The notes under the pieces were generated by a model. The model was not told the origin of the DNA and made no database searches. It worked only from the letters and a program-made list of their open reading frames with translations. This document shows, piece after piece, positions 50,685-61,200 of a stretch of 64,000 bases of DNA (positions are counted from its first letter, which is position 1; every line of letters begins with the position of its first letter). Origin of the DNA: Blastocladiella emersonii ATCC 22665 (Eukaryota; Blastocladiomycota; Blastocladiomycetes; Blastocladiales; Blastocladiaceae); NCBI GenBank assembly GCA_025594325.1, contig JANHCV010000006.1, forward strand, positions 1,612,001 through 1,676,000. Reading direction: 5' to 3'. The translations under genes were made by a program, and so were the position numbers.

Positions 50685-50756
50685 TCGGAGCTTCCCACCT
50701 TGTTTCAGCTCCAGATCGGAGGGTCGCGAGCGTCAATCCCATCGACAGCACCAACA

Positions 50757-53062
50757 ATGAATGAAGCGAATGAAGATAACTCGATGCAATGGGCTCAGCG
50801 GCTCACCCTGACTGGGCTACCTGTCGAGCTCCTGGCCCAAGTGTTGCAGTTCGCCCGACCTCAATCCGCGATTTGCGCGGCTGTGCGCGATCTCCGTGAC
50901 GTGGCTCGATCTCCTCTTGTCAAGCACCTCTGGATCCAATTCCGACTTGAACGCGACCCACCCGAAGACTGGTTTAACGACTACATGGAATGCGACGACT
51001 TTTTGTCGTTGGAAAGTGGCGCGTTGCTTGAATATGCAGGTGCCATCAACCGAGTCTTTCCTGGAGACGCGTCGTTCGACTACGTTGTCTCCCTCTTCTT
51101 CGCTCTCCGCGACTACCTTCACCCGCTCGCATCAAACGCCATGCGCTCCTGTAATACACCCGCCATGGTGCTCAAATCTTCGATTGACGAGTTTCTCGGC
51201 GCCAGGCACGACTGTAAACAGTTTCCAGTCGAAGGTCTTGCGCAGCTTCTTGCACTTGCTGTTGTCTTCTTGGACTCCCCGTCACTTTCGCGCCTTCTCT
51301 CAGTAGCAGCGCACGAACTGCCCGAGATATTTGGAATCCAGCTCCCCTGTCGTTCATGGGTCGTACTTTCGGAACAGATATGGAAACTATTCGAGTACGC
51401 GGGCGATTGGGCCGACGAACTGGACAGCACGCACCTGCGGCTCATCGAGTTTATGGGCATTATCGCCGTTTTCGTGCGGAATTTGGACAATCTCTTTGCC
51501 CTGCGCGATGCGCCATTGGTGGGACTCGACACGCGTTGGATCGCCACAGCCTTTCGCAGCAATGCACTCTCCGCGACGTGGCTGTTGAATCTTCCTTCAA
51601 TCGGCATGACTTCCAAGGTGATCCGGGATATTACATCCATGCTCCAGTGGCTGATGCGGGAAGCTTGGGCTGACAAGCGCAACTTCATTAACGACGGTCA
51701 TCTCTGCAGGTATCTTACTCACAGCACGCCGGTTCTTCATGAACTGGAACAGCTCGAGTCTCAGCGGTTGTCCATTTCAATTGGCGAGTACGAGCGCGAG
51801 TACGTCGCAAGCGAGCTTCAGATTGAAAATGTCGAAGAGAAAAAAACAGTTACCGTCAACTTCAACACTGTGACAGCCTTTCACAAGCTCCACCTCCTCA
51901 ACGAGCTTGCTTGGTCCCGCGTTCTTGTTTATGCGCTTTGCGATCGGAACGGTGGACCGGCTGGCCCGCTCGCGTCGCTCTCTGCGCAGCTGATGGGAGA
52001 TTGTCTTCAGTCTGCCGTCGTTCAAGGTGTGTATGACGCGGCGGAGCACGCTGCAATGTGTTAGCGATCACGGTAACCAATCTCTTTTCGCGTTTAGCCT
52101 TTCGAACTTGCCTCAAGCTGTCCCCACGTCATCCGGACCCATGCCAAGTTCTTGCCTTTGTTCAACAGCACCGCCCAGACGACGCCCTAGGCCTGATGCC
52201 CCTGCTTGCAGCGGGATTGCGTGCCGCGATTCGCCTTTCGGAATCGACAGAGTGCTTCGACCTCAAGAAACCCTCCCCAATTTTGCTGGCTGTGTTTGAA
52301 AGCAGTCACATCTCTGTCCTGTGGGACCTGTTTCTGCTCGCGAACTTTGCCGTGCTTGAGCTTACGCTCTCAGAGTGCGCTGAGGTCGTTTGGGTCCCTG
52401 TTGCTGCGTTCCAAAACGATCTGCTTCGCGAAAAGTCCATCGCACTTATGGTGCAGCATGGAACCGCACACATCTTTCTTGGCGCAATGATCTGGGCGCA
52501 AACCGCCGGGCGAGTCGGTCGCCATACCTTCCCACTAGCTGCGCCCATGACGCAGTCGTGCGGGGATTGCGACTTGTCGCGCCAGCGCGTGTGGCTCGAG
52601 ACTTTCTGTACCATTGCCGCTGCCGACCAACGCGCCATGTATCAAATTCCGCATGGTGCCGTCCACAGCCTCGTCGACGCGCTATCCTTTCTCGAGACCC
52701 CAAGTGAGTCTGGTTCCGAATCCAACCCGAGCGCCTGCAGCTCTGCATGCGACACGCTACGGAACCCGCTCCACGACTTACTCCAGCTGTTCATGGGCGA
52801 CGTTGTGGGCACCTTTAAGCTTTTCGGGGACATCATCAATTTGGAAGCGATCCTTCCCCTCGCGTTTTGGCAAGCCGTTCTGACTGGCGCGCTTGATGGT
52901 ATCAAGGACGCCCAGTGGGTCGCAAGTGCCGTCGTCACGGCCCGATGCGATCCTTGCACGTCTCGTCAAGTCGTCGCGGAGATTCGTCGCGCGGCCACTG
53001 AGACCGTCAAGACGCGCGAATACGCCGACGCCATCTTTGCCGCCATCAACTTCGAGTCGTAA
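50757..53062 (+). CDS. F-box-like array protein, paralog 3
   Basis: Exons 50757-52026 and 52098-53062 (71-bp GTGTGT...TAG intron, phase 1) give 744 residues. It starts MNEANEDNSMQWAQRLTLTG and carries the F-box-like LPVELLAQVLQFARPQ with DLRDVARSPLVKHLWI. Family blocks: VVSLFFALRDYLHPLAS, MLQWLMREAWADKR, GPLASLSAQLMGDCLQ, FLGAMIWAQTAGRVGRH, CGDCDLSRQRVW, ACSSACDTLRNPLHDL and FWQAVLTGALDGIKDAQWVA. It is the most divergent of the four: it has IRRAATETVKTREYADAI where the others have RRIAPKTVAS, and a segment after EREY reading ENVEEKKTVTVNF. The frame is intact throughout. Confidence 0.8.
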
Positions 53063-53372
53063 GCGGACGACGTTGTTTTTGTTCTTGTGATATACTTTTT
53101 CAGTTTGAAACATGTTGCGCGTATCTCATGACGGGTAAAAACCTCGTTTTTGTCTCTGAATTAAATGCGCTCAAACATTAGCGCCGCCCTCTACACTCTC
53201 GCGCGCCCGTCTAGTGCTGTTGCAGGACGACGATGGGGAAAGGGCAAATCCGTCACACATTTGGTCGGGACTTGGATCGCGACCGTACCACTGCGAAAGT
53301 TCATGACCTCTTCTTGAAGAAGTGGGCTTTAACGGACACGCTCCGCTCTCGGCCCCTGCGGAGGCGAGAGTT
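53063..53372. other. Spacer between paralogs 3 and 4
   Basis: AT-rich just after the paralog 3 stop (53080-53180). No gene seen. Confidence 0.4.
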
Positions 53373-53409
53373 CGCGCTGCGCCACGCATGGGTCTCACAT
53401 GTGTGGCGC
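53373..53409 (+). promoter_or_regulatory. Inverted-repeat promoter element of paralog 4
   Basis: GCGCCAC (53379-53385) and GTGGCGC (53403-53409) are 7-bp perfect arms. The right arm ends 67 bp before the family ATG. Confidence 0.65.
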
Positions 53410-53476
53410 TCGGCAGGTTCGTCAAGCGTTTGGGAGCCCGGTGCCCCGGCATGTTCCTCCTGCGATGGATGCAACC

Positions 53477-55830
53477 ATGAACGAAACCAATGAAAATGAC
53501 TTGATGCAATGGGCTCGGGAGCTCACCCTAACTGGAATTCCTATCGAGCTGCTGACCCAGGTGCTGCAGCTTGCCCATCCCCAAACCAAGATCTGCTCGG
53601 CGTCGCGCGACCTCTACGTCGTGGCCCAGTCCACTCTCGTCAAGCACACTTGGGTCCAGTACATTCTCGCCCGCAGCCCGCCGGACGGATGGGTGACACG
53701 GTACACGGACGATGCCAGGTTCTTTACTTCGAATAGCAGCGCGCTGCTCGAGTACGGGCACAGGGGCGATACCTGCCGGTTTGAACCCGGTCACCCTTCG
53801 TCCGACTGCGACATTTCGCTCTTCCTTGCCCTTCATGATTACATTCTCCCGATGGCATTGGTCGCCATGCGCACTTGCTCCACTGGGACCACCACGCTCT
53901 ACGAAACGCTCAAGTCAACCATCGGCCAGTTCCGGCGCTGTCATCGCGCTTGCAAGACATCGCCCATCGAAACCTTGCTCCAGCTCCTGATTCTCGCAGC
54001 AATTCGACTCGACGCACCGTCCGTGACGCGCCTTTTTGCGACCACGGCGCGAGACTTGCCTCAAATCCTCCGCACCCGACTCCCGTTCCGCACGTGGATC
54101 AGCCTTACCGAACAAGGAACCGATTTGCTTCTCAAGCCCGCGCGCAAGTGGTTGGACGACATGACTGAGTCCCGTCCGCGACTCCTCGACTTTTTGGGCA
54201 TCCTTGCCGTCTTCTTGTGGAGCTCGCCGACCCTGCTTGCCCTTCGCGACTTGCCAACGCTGGGACTCGACGCGCGCTGGCTCGCGGACACCTTTGACAA
54301 TGACTTGCTCTCGACTATTCTCCTGGAGAGCGTTCCCACGGCCAAGGTCAGTAACAAAAAGGTCGAGGATATTGCTCTGACGCTCCAGTGGCTGTTCAAC
54401 AACGCTTGGACTGACGGGTCCATCGTCTTCAACCGCTACCATCTTGTCGACTACCTCTTCCGATGCCCTGGACTTCTTCCGCTGCTTGACAACCTCGAGT
54501 CGAAGCGCATTTCGGCCAACATCTTCTCTTACGAATGCAGGCGTCTCACAACCCAGCTCGAAAAGGGACGCGTCTGCCTAGACACGGACGCGGTGGCCAC
54601 TTTCCACAAACTTAAACTTCTTGACCTGTTCGGTTGGGTGCAGGTTGTCTTGTGTGCGCTTGATGAGCGAAACGGTGGACCGTCCAGCCCGCTCGCGACG
54701 CTCTCTGCGCAGCTGCTCGGCGACCGCTTTCAGGACGTTGTGGTTGAAGGTACGCAATTCTCAGATTTAGCGCACGACCATGGCGGGTTGCTGATTCACA
54801 TTCGGAGCGATACTGTCTAGCTTTTGAACGTTGTGTCGAGCCAGATGAGGATTTGCCTTCGACGGCTGTCATCCTTGCCTTCATTCGCATGCAACGCCCA
54901 GATGAGGTCAATGATCTCATGCCCAAGCTTTCCTTGTCGCGTTTCAACATGGTCGGCGAGGATGAAGACGACATTTGCACCCATCACTCCAATTGCCCAT
55001 ACCCTCGCGCTTGCTTGACCTTGACGGACGTGTTTTCTCACGCCAGCAGCAATCTCAATTGGCTGTGGGACACGTTCCTCCTCGCCAATGCAACGGTTGC
55101 CCAGCTGTCTGAAGTGGCATGCGGGCCGCTCGCTTGGGTTCCTGTGGCCGTGCTGCAATGTTGTTCGCTGCGCGACAACGCGATTGCGAAGATCAAGGAC
55201 CACGAAACTGCGTATTTGTTCCTCGGAGCGATGATTTGGGCGCAATCCACTGACCGGACCGGCCGCCACTACATTGCCAAGGCCGCCCCGTCCAGTTTCA
55301 CCTGTGACACTTGTCCGCTGATGCGGCAGCGCGTGTGGTACACAACGATCCGCGAGATCCTCGAGCTTGGTCCAAACGTTCTGCGCCAGCTGCCCGTTCG
55401 TGCCCTCCGAGCTCTTGTCAAGGTGCTTTTCGACTACGACAACGACCTTGCTTACGTAGTTTCGCTTGGTCCAGATTCAGACCAGACACCGGAACCGTGT
55501 CTCTCGTCATGCGATGCCGTTTACCATCCATACGTCGAGCTGCTCCAAACTCTCATCCACGCCGACTTTGCCGCCCTGCTGGATCTGTTTCGCGACGAGA
55601 TTGGTCCAAAGTCCTCGCTCCCCGTTTCCTTTTGGAGGGCGGTGCCCGACGGCGCGCTTGACAGCGTCAAGGACGCCTCCTGGATCGCGCAAGTGGCCAT
55701 CCGCGCGATTCGGGACCGCGCGGCGCCCAGTAAGGTGGCCCACGAGCTCGCTCGTATCGCGCCCAAGACGGTCGCTTCGGACGAGTACGCCAGGGCCATG
55801 GTTGCGGCGGTCCACAACAAATCGGTTTGA
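53477..55830 (+). CDS. F-box-like array protein, paralog 4
   Basis: Exons 53477-54749 and 54821-55830 (71-bp GTACGC...TAG intron, phase 1) give 760 residues. The chosen start MNETNENDLMQWAREL is the family one; another in-frame ATG lies 12 bp upstream. F-box-like region: LTGIPIELLTQVLQLAHPQ then SRDLYVVAQSTLVKHTWV. Blocks shared with the other paralogs: LHDYILPMAL, LDARWLADTFDNDLLSTILL, LQWLFNNAWTDG, SPLATLSAQLLGDRFQ, FLGAMIWAQSTDRTGRHY, CDTCPLMRQRVW, CLSSCDAVYHPYVEL and FWRAVPDGALDSVKDASWIA. It differs by an acidic insertion (GEDEDDICTHHS) at the start of exon 2. The frame is intact. It is the last complete copy before the array gives way to the Fanzor relic. Confidence 0.8.
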
Positions 55831-56505
55831 TTGAGACGCGGTTGCTTGGTGGAATCGTTTCTGTGATTTCAGTTATATCTTCCTCAATTTTCTCTTGCAC
55901 GCGTATGCAACATACCTTTGTTTTATCCTACATTATTGATGAAATACTGATAGAGAAAATTGCATATGCAGCTCAAGTCGCGTTGCGCCACTTGCGTGGC
56001 ACACATGCGGGCGGATCTTGGTCCTGCTCGCTCGTCTTCGTCCAATCAAATGCCCGATCACGTCGCGAAAGAATAAATTGTTCATTAATAGAACAATTCA
56101 AACACGTTTACGCTGAAATAAAGACTAGAAATGCGACAAGGAAGGGGATCGAGGGCTCAAGCGGGACGTGGTCGCTTGGGCCGCACACGTCGCCGAGGGC
56201 CTCGCATGATGTGTAGTCGGTCTCGCGGGCCGTGGGACCGTGCTCCTCGCGCCACAGAACAACGAGCTTGATCTCGGCCGAGAGAAGTTTTATGTCGTCG
56301 TGCTCCGTCTTAGCTGCATGTTGAGAGCGGGAGCTGCCTGCTGCTCGTGAGGTGAACGGAGCGCGCTGGCCTGAACGCGAATGGCAAGTGAGGTGACTCT
56401 TCTCCGCGATCACGCAGGGATGACCAACGCGTGACGGGCGCGTCGACCCACGGTTGACCGGCAACTGTGGTTTGCAGGAGCCAGGTATATTGCGAAACAG
56501 TTAAG
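55831..56505. other. Spacer with orphan promoter element and AT-rich hairpin
   Basis: This region contains an orphan copy of the left half of the paralog promoter element (55977-56010) and a perfect 8-bp inverted repeat, AATTGTTC/GAACAATT with a 7-base loop (56076-56098). Short minus-strand frames at 56108-56660 have no recognisable product. Confidence 0.45.
55977..56010 (+). promoter_or_regulatory. Orphan copy of the array promoter element
   Basis: GTCGCGTTGCGCCAC is retained exactly as in paralogs 2 and 3 (55977-55991), but the right arm is degraded (TGCGTGGCACAC). No paralog coding sequence follows, so it probably marks a lost fifth copy. Confidence 0.5.
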
Positions 56506-57076
56506 CGGTCGACGAAGGAAATAGTAGTAAGGTTTTCATGGGCAAGGGACCGCGGCGAGCGGCTAGGCGTCATCAAGCAAGCATGTGCAGCACCAAATTC
56601 ACCAACGAGGGCTGCCGCAAGGCGTTCTGGGCCGACCTCGCCCGCGCGCTGCGCGGCCACGTCGTTCTCATGGCCGCAACTTCTCGGGCTTCGGCATGAT
56701 CTCCGCGGCCGACAAGGGCCCCGTGGTCGAGATGGTCAAGGAGCTGCGCTCGCGCGGCGTCACCGTGTACGCCGTTGACGAGAACTTCTTGAGCAAGTGG
56801 TGCGCCGCGTGCGCCATGGCCGACCCCGCCGCCGCCAAGGCCAACAAGACCAACCTGCTTGGCAAGAAGGACAAGAAGGTGTACCAGACGCGCGCGTGCC
56901 GTCGCTGCGGCGTCCGCGTGCAGCGCGACCGCAACGCGGCCGTCAACATCTCGTTCGCCATCAAGCAGCTCGTCTTCGAGGACCAGGCCAAGGACGCGGA
57001 CGGCAACCCGCCGCCCGCCGCCCGCCCCAAGCACCGCTACCACCGCAAGTGCCGCACCACGCCCACGGTCGAGTAG
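56506..57076 (+). pseudogene. Fanzor (eukaryotic TnpB-like nuclease) relic, C-terminal part
   Basis: Two frames together resemble the C-terminal part of Fanzor/TnpB. The first (about 56506-56668) reads SKVFMGKGPRRAARRHQA, then STKFTNEGCRKAFWADLARA. The second (about 56669-57076) reads HGRNFSGFGMISAADKG, VTVYAVDENFLSKWCAAC, YQTRACRRCGVRVQRDRNAA and VNISFAI. The latter holds the split zinc ribbon (CAAC and CRRC) and the RuvC-III type DRNAAVNI. A one-base frameshift at about 56668 separates the frames, and the N-terminal two-thirds is missing, so the protein cannot be made intact. Fanzors are RNA-guided nucleases carried by transposons in many eukaryotes, including chytrids. No guide (omega) RNA or terminal inverted repeat can be assigned. 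Its high GC contrasts with the AT-richer flanks, consistent with an insertion. Confidence 0.75.
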
Positions 57077-57375
57077 TCCAAGCTGTCCTTTCTTCCTCCC
57101 TCTCTCCCTCTCCCCTACGGACACCGTATGTTGTATTGTGCAGGCGTACGTGCGTGCAGGCCTTGCTCCCAACATCCGATACTTGTGTGCTATTGGTGAG
57201 GTTGCATTGCTGATCGCTGCGGCCCGCAGCAGCGCAAACCCGCGAGATGTCCCTGCCCCTTGGGGCCGGATCACCCTTGCACGGCCTGGTGTTGGCTGGT
57301 GCCCCTATTTCTCCAACTTTTTTGTTGTTTGATTGTAAATATGCATCATACGATCAAGGAAAAGTAAAAGTAAGT
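57077..57375. other. Spacer after the Fanzor relic
   Basis: CT-rich 3' flank, then AT-rich DNA (57320-57375). Nothing is recognisable. Confidence 0.4.
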
Positions 57376-57531
57376 ACCACCAGGACCAGCTCCACCTCTC
57401 GCACAGCGGCTACCAAATCTACTACGGCAACGAACCGTTCAAGATCACGCTCCACGGCGACGGCGGGTACATCAACTGGTACTTCATCGGCAAGTGGGAC
57501 CGCGACGGGAAGCACGTCAAGTTCAACCAGT
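57376..57531 (+). pseudogene. Orphan coding-like fragment
   Basis: This frame runs about 50 codons to TGA with strong GC third-position bias and a natural-looking composition: SHSGYQIYYGNEPFKITLHG, then DGGYINWYFIGKWDRDG and KHVKFNQ. It has no ATG and no upstream exon that I can find. It looks like the last exon, or 3' stub, of a gene that is otherwise gone. I do not recognise the family, and it need not be related to the Fanzor relic. Confidence 0.4.
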
Positions 57532-57938
57532 GATTGCGCGTTCGTTCTGCAGCTCGTGCGAATTCTTTGCAGTCTCCCTTGCTTGTCGCGTCCTCGTCCT
57601 CATGTTCTATTTTCCCCTCCATCATGTTCTGCCCTTGTACAATCCACAACCGACGCGAGAATACAAAGCGAGTTGTATTTTTTACATTGCGAAGTCGTCG
57701 AGACTTGGACCAGCACTGGCGCGCCCGAAAAGCACAGGGCGTCCAACAAGAACAAGTGCGCTCTTGCAGCGAACCGTGATGTGAAGCGTGATGGAAGACC
57801 GCTCGGCGCGCCTGTCCCGACGACCGGATACAGCGACTGAACAGCAGTTCCGTTCGGCCTCAAATCGCTTGTGCGCAGCCGACACTCTCTTCGAAAAGTG
57901 TCGAGTCGATTAAAAACGCTTTACTAAACCACGATCTC
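57532..57938. other. Spacer upstream of the tRNA gene
   Basis: No gene is supported. Short overlapping frames on both strands lack recognisable features. Confidence 0.35.
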
Positions 57939-58012
57939 GTCGCCGTGGTGTAGTCGGTTATCACGCCTCCCTTACAAGGAGTAGGTCCCCAGTTCGAACC
58001 TGGGCGGCGACA
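57939..58012 (+). tRNA. trnV-UAC: tRNA-Val(UAC)
   Basis: The 7-bp acceptor stem GTCGCCG/CGGCGAC is perfect. The T arm is CCCAG-TTCGAAC-CTGGG and the D arm fits GTG...CAC with AGTCGGTTA. The anticodon loop CTTACAA gives anticodon TAC, which reads GUA valine codons. The base before CATTTT is the discriminator A; the TTTT at 58014-58017 would terminate Pol III. No intron is present. The outermost anticodon-stem pair is C-U rather than Watson-Crick; all other stems pair fully. Confidence 0.9.
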
Positions 58013-58020
58013 TTTTGTCG
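58013..58020 (+). terminator. Pol III terminator of tRNA-Val
   Basis: A run of four Ts directly follows the tRNA 3' end. Confidence 0.6.
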
Positions 58021-58125
58021 TTTTGGGTCACTCGAGTCCGTCCGATACGATGTTCGCTCGCGCCAGATCGGGTTGCACCAAGTCCTGCTAGCCATTGATA
58101 GACCCGTTTCTTCGTTTTGAGCCGC

Positions 58126-58175
58126 GTCGTTGCGTGTGGCGCAGCGCGAGTGAGTCGCGTCGCGCCACTCCGCTC
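58126..58175 (-). promoter_or_regulatory. Array-type GCGCCAC/GTGGCGC motif pair outside the array
   Basis: GTGTGGCGC (58134-58142) and TCGCGTCGCGCCAC (58154-58167) reproduce both halves of the array promoter element, but in outward order and about 2.2 kb beyond the last paralog. The significance is uncertain; the motif is short and GC-rich. Confidence 0.3.
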
Positions 58176-58256
58176 GCTCACGACGACTGACTAGCCAACA
58201 TGGTGATATCACACAGAAACTACTAGGATACACTATTCTACTCATCTCGACACCTA

Positions 58257-61200
58257 CTACTTCCCAACCTGCTTAACCACGGCGTCGCACCGGCCACACA
58301 GCGCGCCCTCGCTCGGCGCCCAGAAGTTCCAGCACCGCGGGCACTTGTGCTTCTTGGCGTTCCGCGCAACGACGGTAACACTCGCCTTAGCACCTCCCGC
58401 ACTCGCCGCGGGGTCCCAGTTGCCGTCGCCGGGCGCGAGCGTGACCGCGTACTCTTCTTCCCCACCAACCTCGTTCGCGTCCGCGACCTCGACGCCGCTG
58501 ACGACCGTGAGCTGCTGGACCGCGCGCTTGTACGTGTCGAGGAACGCGGCGGTGGCCGCGTGGGGCGCGGCGAGGACGAGCTCGGCCTCGAGCGACGACC
58601 GGATCCGCTTGTCGCGGCGCAGGCGCTCGAGGACCTGGTTGGCGGCGTCGCGCAGGCCGAGGAGCGGCGCGAGGTCGGCGGCGAGGGAGGGGGCGCGCCA
58701 TTCGGCGGGTGCGGCGCGCCACGTGCGGCCCATGAAGTAGCCCGGGTGCGCGGAGCCGAGGACGGGCGACGCGTGCGTGTACACTTCTTCGGCGAGGAGG
58801 GGCAGGATCGGGGCGAACGACTGCACGTAGAACTCGAGAATCTACGAGTTGCACGCGCGCGAGTAGGTCAGCGACGGGTTCTGGGGCAGCTCGCGCGAAA
58901 CCGCCGTACCTGAGCGAGCGTGTACTGCGCGGCGCGGCGGCTGGGCGAGTCGGCGGCCTCAGCGTAGAGGCGGTCCTTGAGCGACTCAAAGTACATGGCG
59001 GAGAGGGTGTTGTTGGTGAAGACGTTGAGCGTCTGGACCACGCGGTAGTACTGGTGCGCGTTGTACGCCGCGTGCACCGTGTCGGCCATGGCGGCGAGCT
59101 CGTGGAGCACGTAGCGGTCGAGGTCCTCGAGGTCCGCGTAGGCCACCACCGTGTCCCGCGAAAACCCGTCGAGGTTGCCGAGGAGGTACCGGCACGTGTT
59201 GCGGATCTTGCGCAGGCTCTCGGCGGTCGCCTGGAGCACCTTGGACCCGAGACTAATGTCGCGCGTGTACTCTGCGCCGCCGACCCACAGCCGCAGCCCG
59301 TCGACGCCGACGGGCGGCATCGCCTTCTTGTCGGCGCCGCCGTGGATGATGGTCGCGGGGCCAACCGTGTTGCCGATCGACTTGGACATTTTCTGCTTGT
59401 GCTCGTCGACGAGGAACCCGTGCGTGATAATCTTCTTGTACGGCGCGACGCCGCGCGTCGCGATACTCGTCAGCAGCGAGCTCTGGAACCACCCGCGGTG
59501 CTGGTCGCTGCCCTCGAGGTACACGTCGGCGACCGTGTTCTCGCCGAGCAGCGTCCACGAGGTCCCCGAGTCGAACCACACGTCCATGGTATCGGTGCCG
59601 CGCCGCCACTGCGTGGGATCGAGCCCGCTGCCGGGCGGGAGGAACGCAGCGACGGGGAGCGTCCACCACGCGTCGGCGCCGCCGTTCGCCTCGATGACGG
59701 CCGCGATATGCGCGACGCTTTCGGGCGTCATGAGGTGGTCGCCCGTCTCGACGTGGTACAGGACGGGGAGCGGGACGCCCCACGACCGCTGGCGCGAGAT
59801 GCACCACTCGGACCGGCCGGCGACGTAGCTGCGGAGGCGCGAGCGGCCGGTATCGGGGACCGTGGTGACGGCGTCGCGCAGCGCGGCGAGCGCGGTATCG
59901 CGGACCGCGTCGATCCGCGCAAACCACTGCGGCGTGGCCCGCTGGATCACGGGCTTCTTGGCGCGCCAGTCGTACGGGTACTTGTGCACAAAGGAGTGCG
60001 CGTGCGCGAGCGCGGACGTCGACTGCAGGTACTCGATGACGCGGTGGGTGCCGTCGGTCAGGACGGGCGCGCCGACGAGGAACGCGGGGGCGTCGGCCGT
60101 GTACTTGCCGTAGTCGTCGACGGGCGACGCGATCTCGAGCCCGTGCTTCATGCCCGTGAGGTAGTCGTCCATGCCGTGGCCCGGCGCCGTGTGCACGAGC
60201 CCCGTCCCGCTGTCGGCCGTCACGTAGTCGGCGGCGACCACGGGGCAGGCGGCGCCAGTGAACGGGTGCGCGTAGGTCCACGACAGCAGGTCGCTGCCGG
60301 TGAAGCGGGCGACGATGGCGGCGTCGCGCGCGGCGGGGTCGACGGGCAAAAAGTCGAGCGCGGCGAGGCGATCGGCGCCCACGAGCCAGTGCTCGGTCGG
60401 GGAGACGCGGACGAGGACGTAGCTGAGGTCGCGGTGCACGGCGACGGCGCGGTTGGCGGGCAGCGTCCAGGGCGTGGTGGTCCAGATGAGGATGTTGGTG
60501 CCCTCGGGCACGCTGGCGTCGCCGGTAGCAGTCACGGCAAACTTGACGTAAACGGACTTGGACGTGTGCTCGTGGTACTCGAGCTCGGCCTCGGCGAGGG
60601 CGGTCTGGGTGGCGGGCGAGAAGTAGACGGGCTTGCGCTGGCGGTAGATGAGGCCGCGCTCGACCATCTTCTGGAACACGCGCAGCTGGCGCGCGACGTA
60701 GGCGGGCTCGAGCGTCTTGTAGGCCTTGGCCCAGTCGCCCATGATGGCAAACGACTGGAAGTCGGCGCGCTGCTTCTCGACCGTGGCGAGGGCGAGCTCG
60801 CGCGCCTTTTGCCGGATCGCGACGGGCGTGAGGGGCGGCTCCGCAGCGGCGTCCGCCGTGGACTTTTTCGCCTTCTTGGCCGCCTTGGCCGACTCCTGGA
60901 GCGCCTTGAGCTCAATGGGCAGGCCGTGGCAGTCCCAGCCGGGCACGTAGTGGACGCGCTTGCCCTGGAGCAGTTGCCAGCGCAGGACCATGTCCTTGAG
61001 GACCTTGTTGAGGGCGTGGCCGGCGTGCAGGTCGCCGTTGGCGTAGGGCGGACCGTCGTGCAGGATGAACTGCTCGGGCCGCAAAGCGGGCGACTCGGCG
61101 GCCTGCCACGCGTACAGCTCGTCGGTCGTGCGCTTCAGCAGCACCGGCCGCTGCGCTGCGTCGGGCCGCATCGCAAAGGACGTCTTGGGCAGACGCAGCG

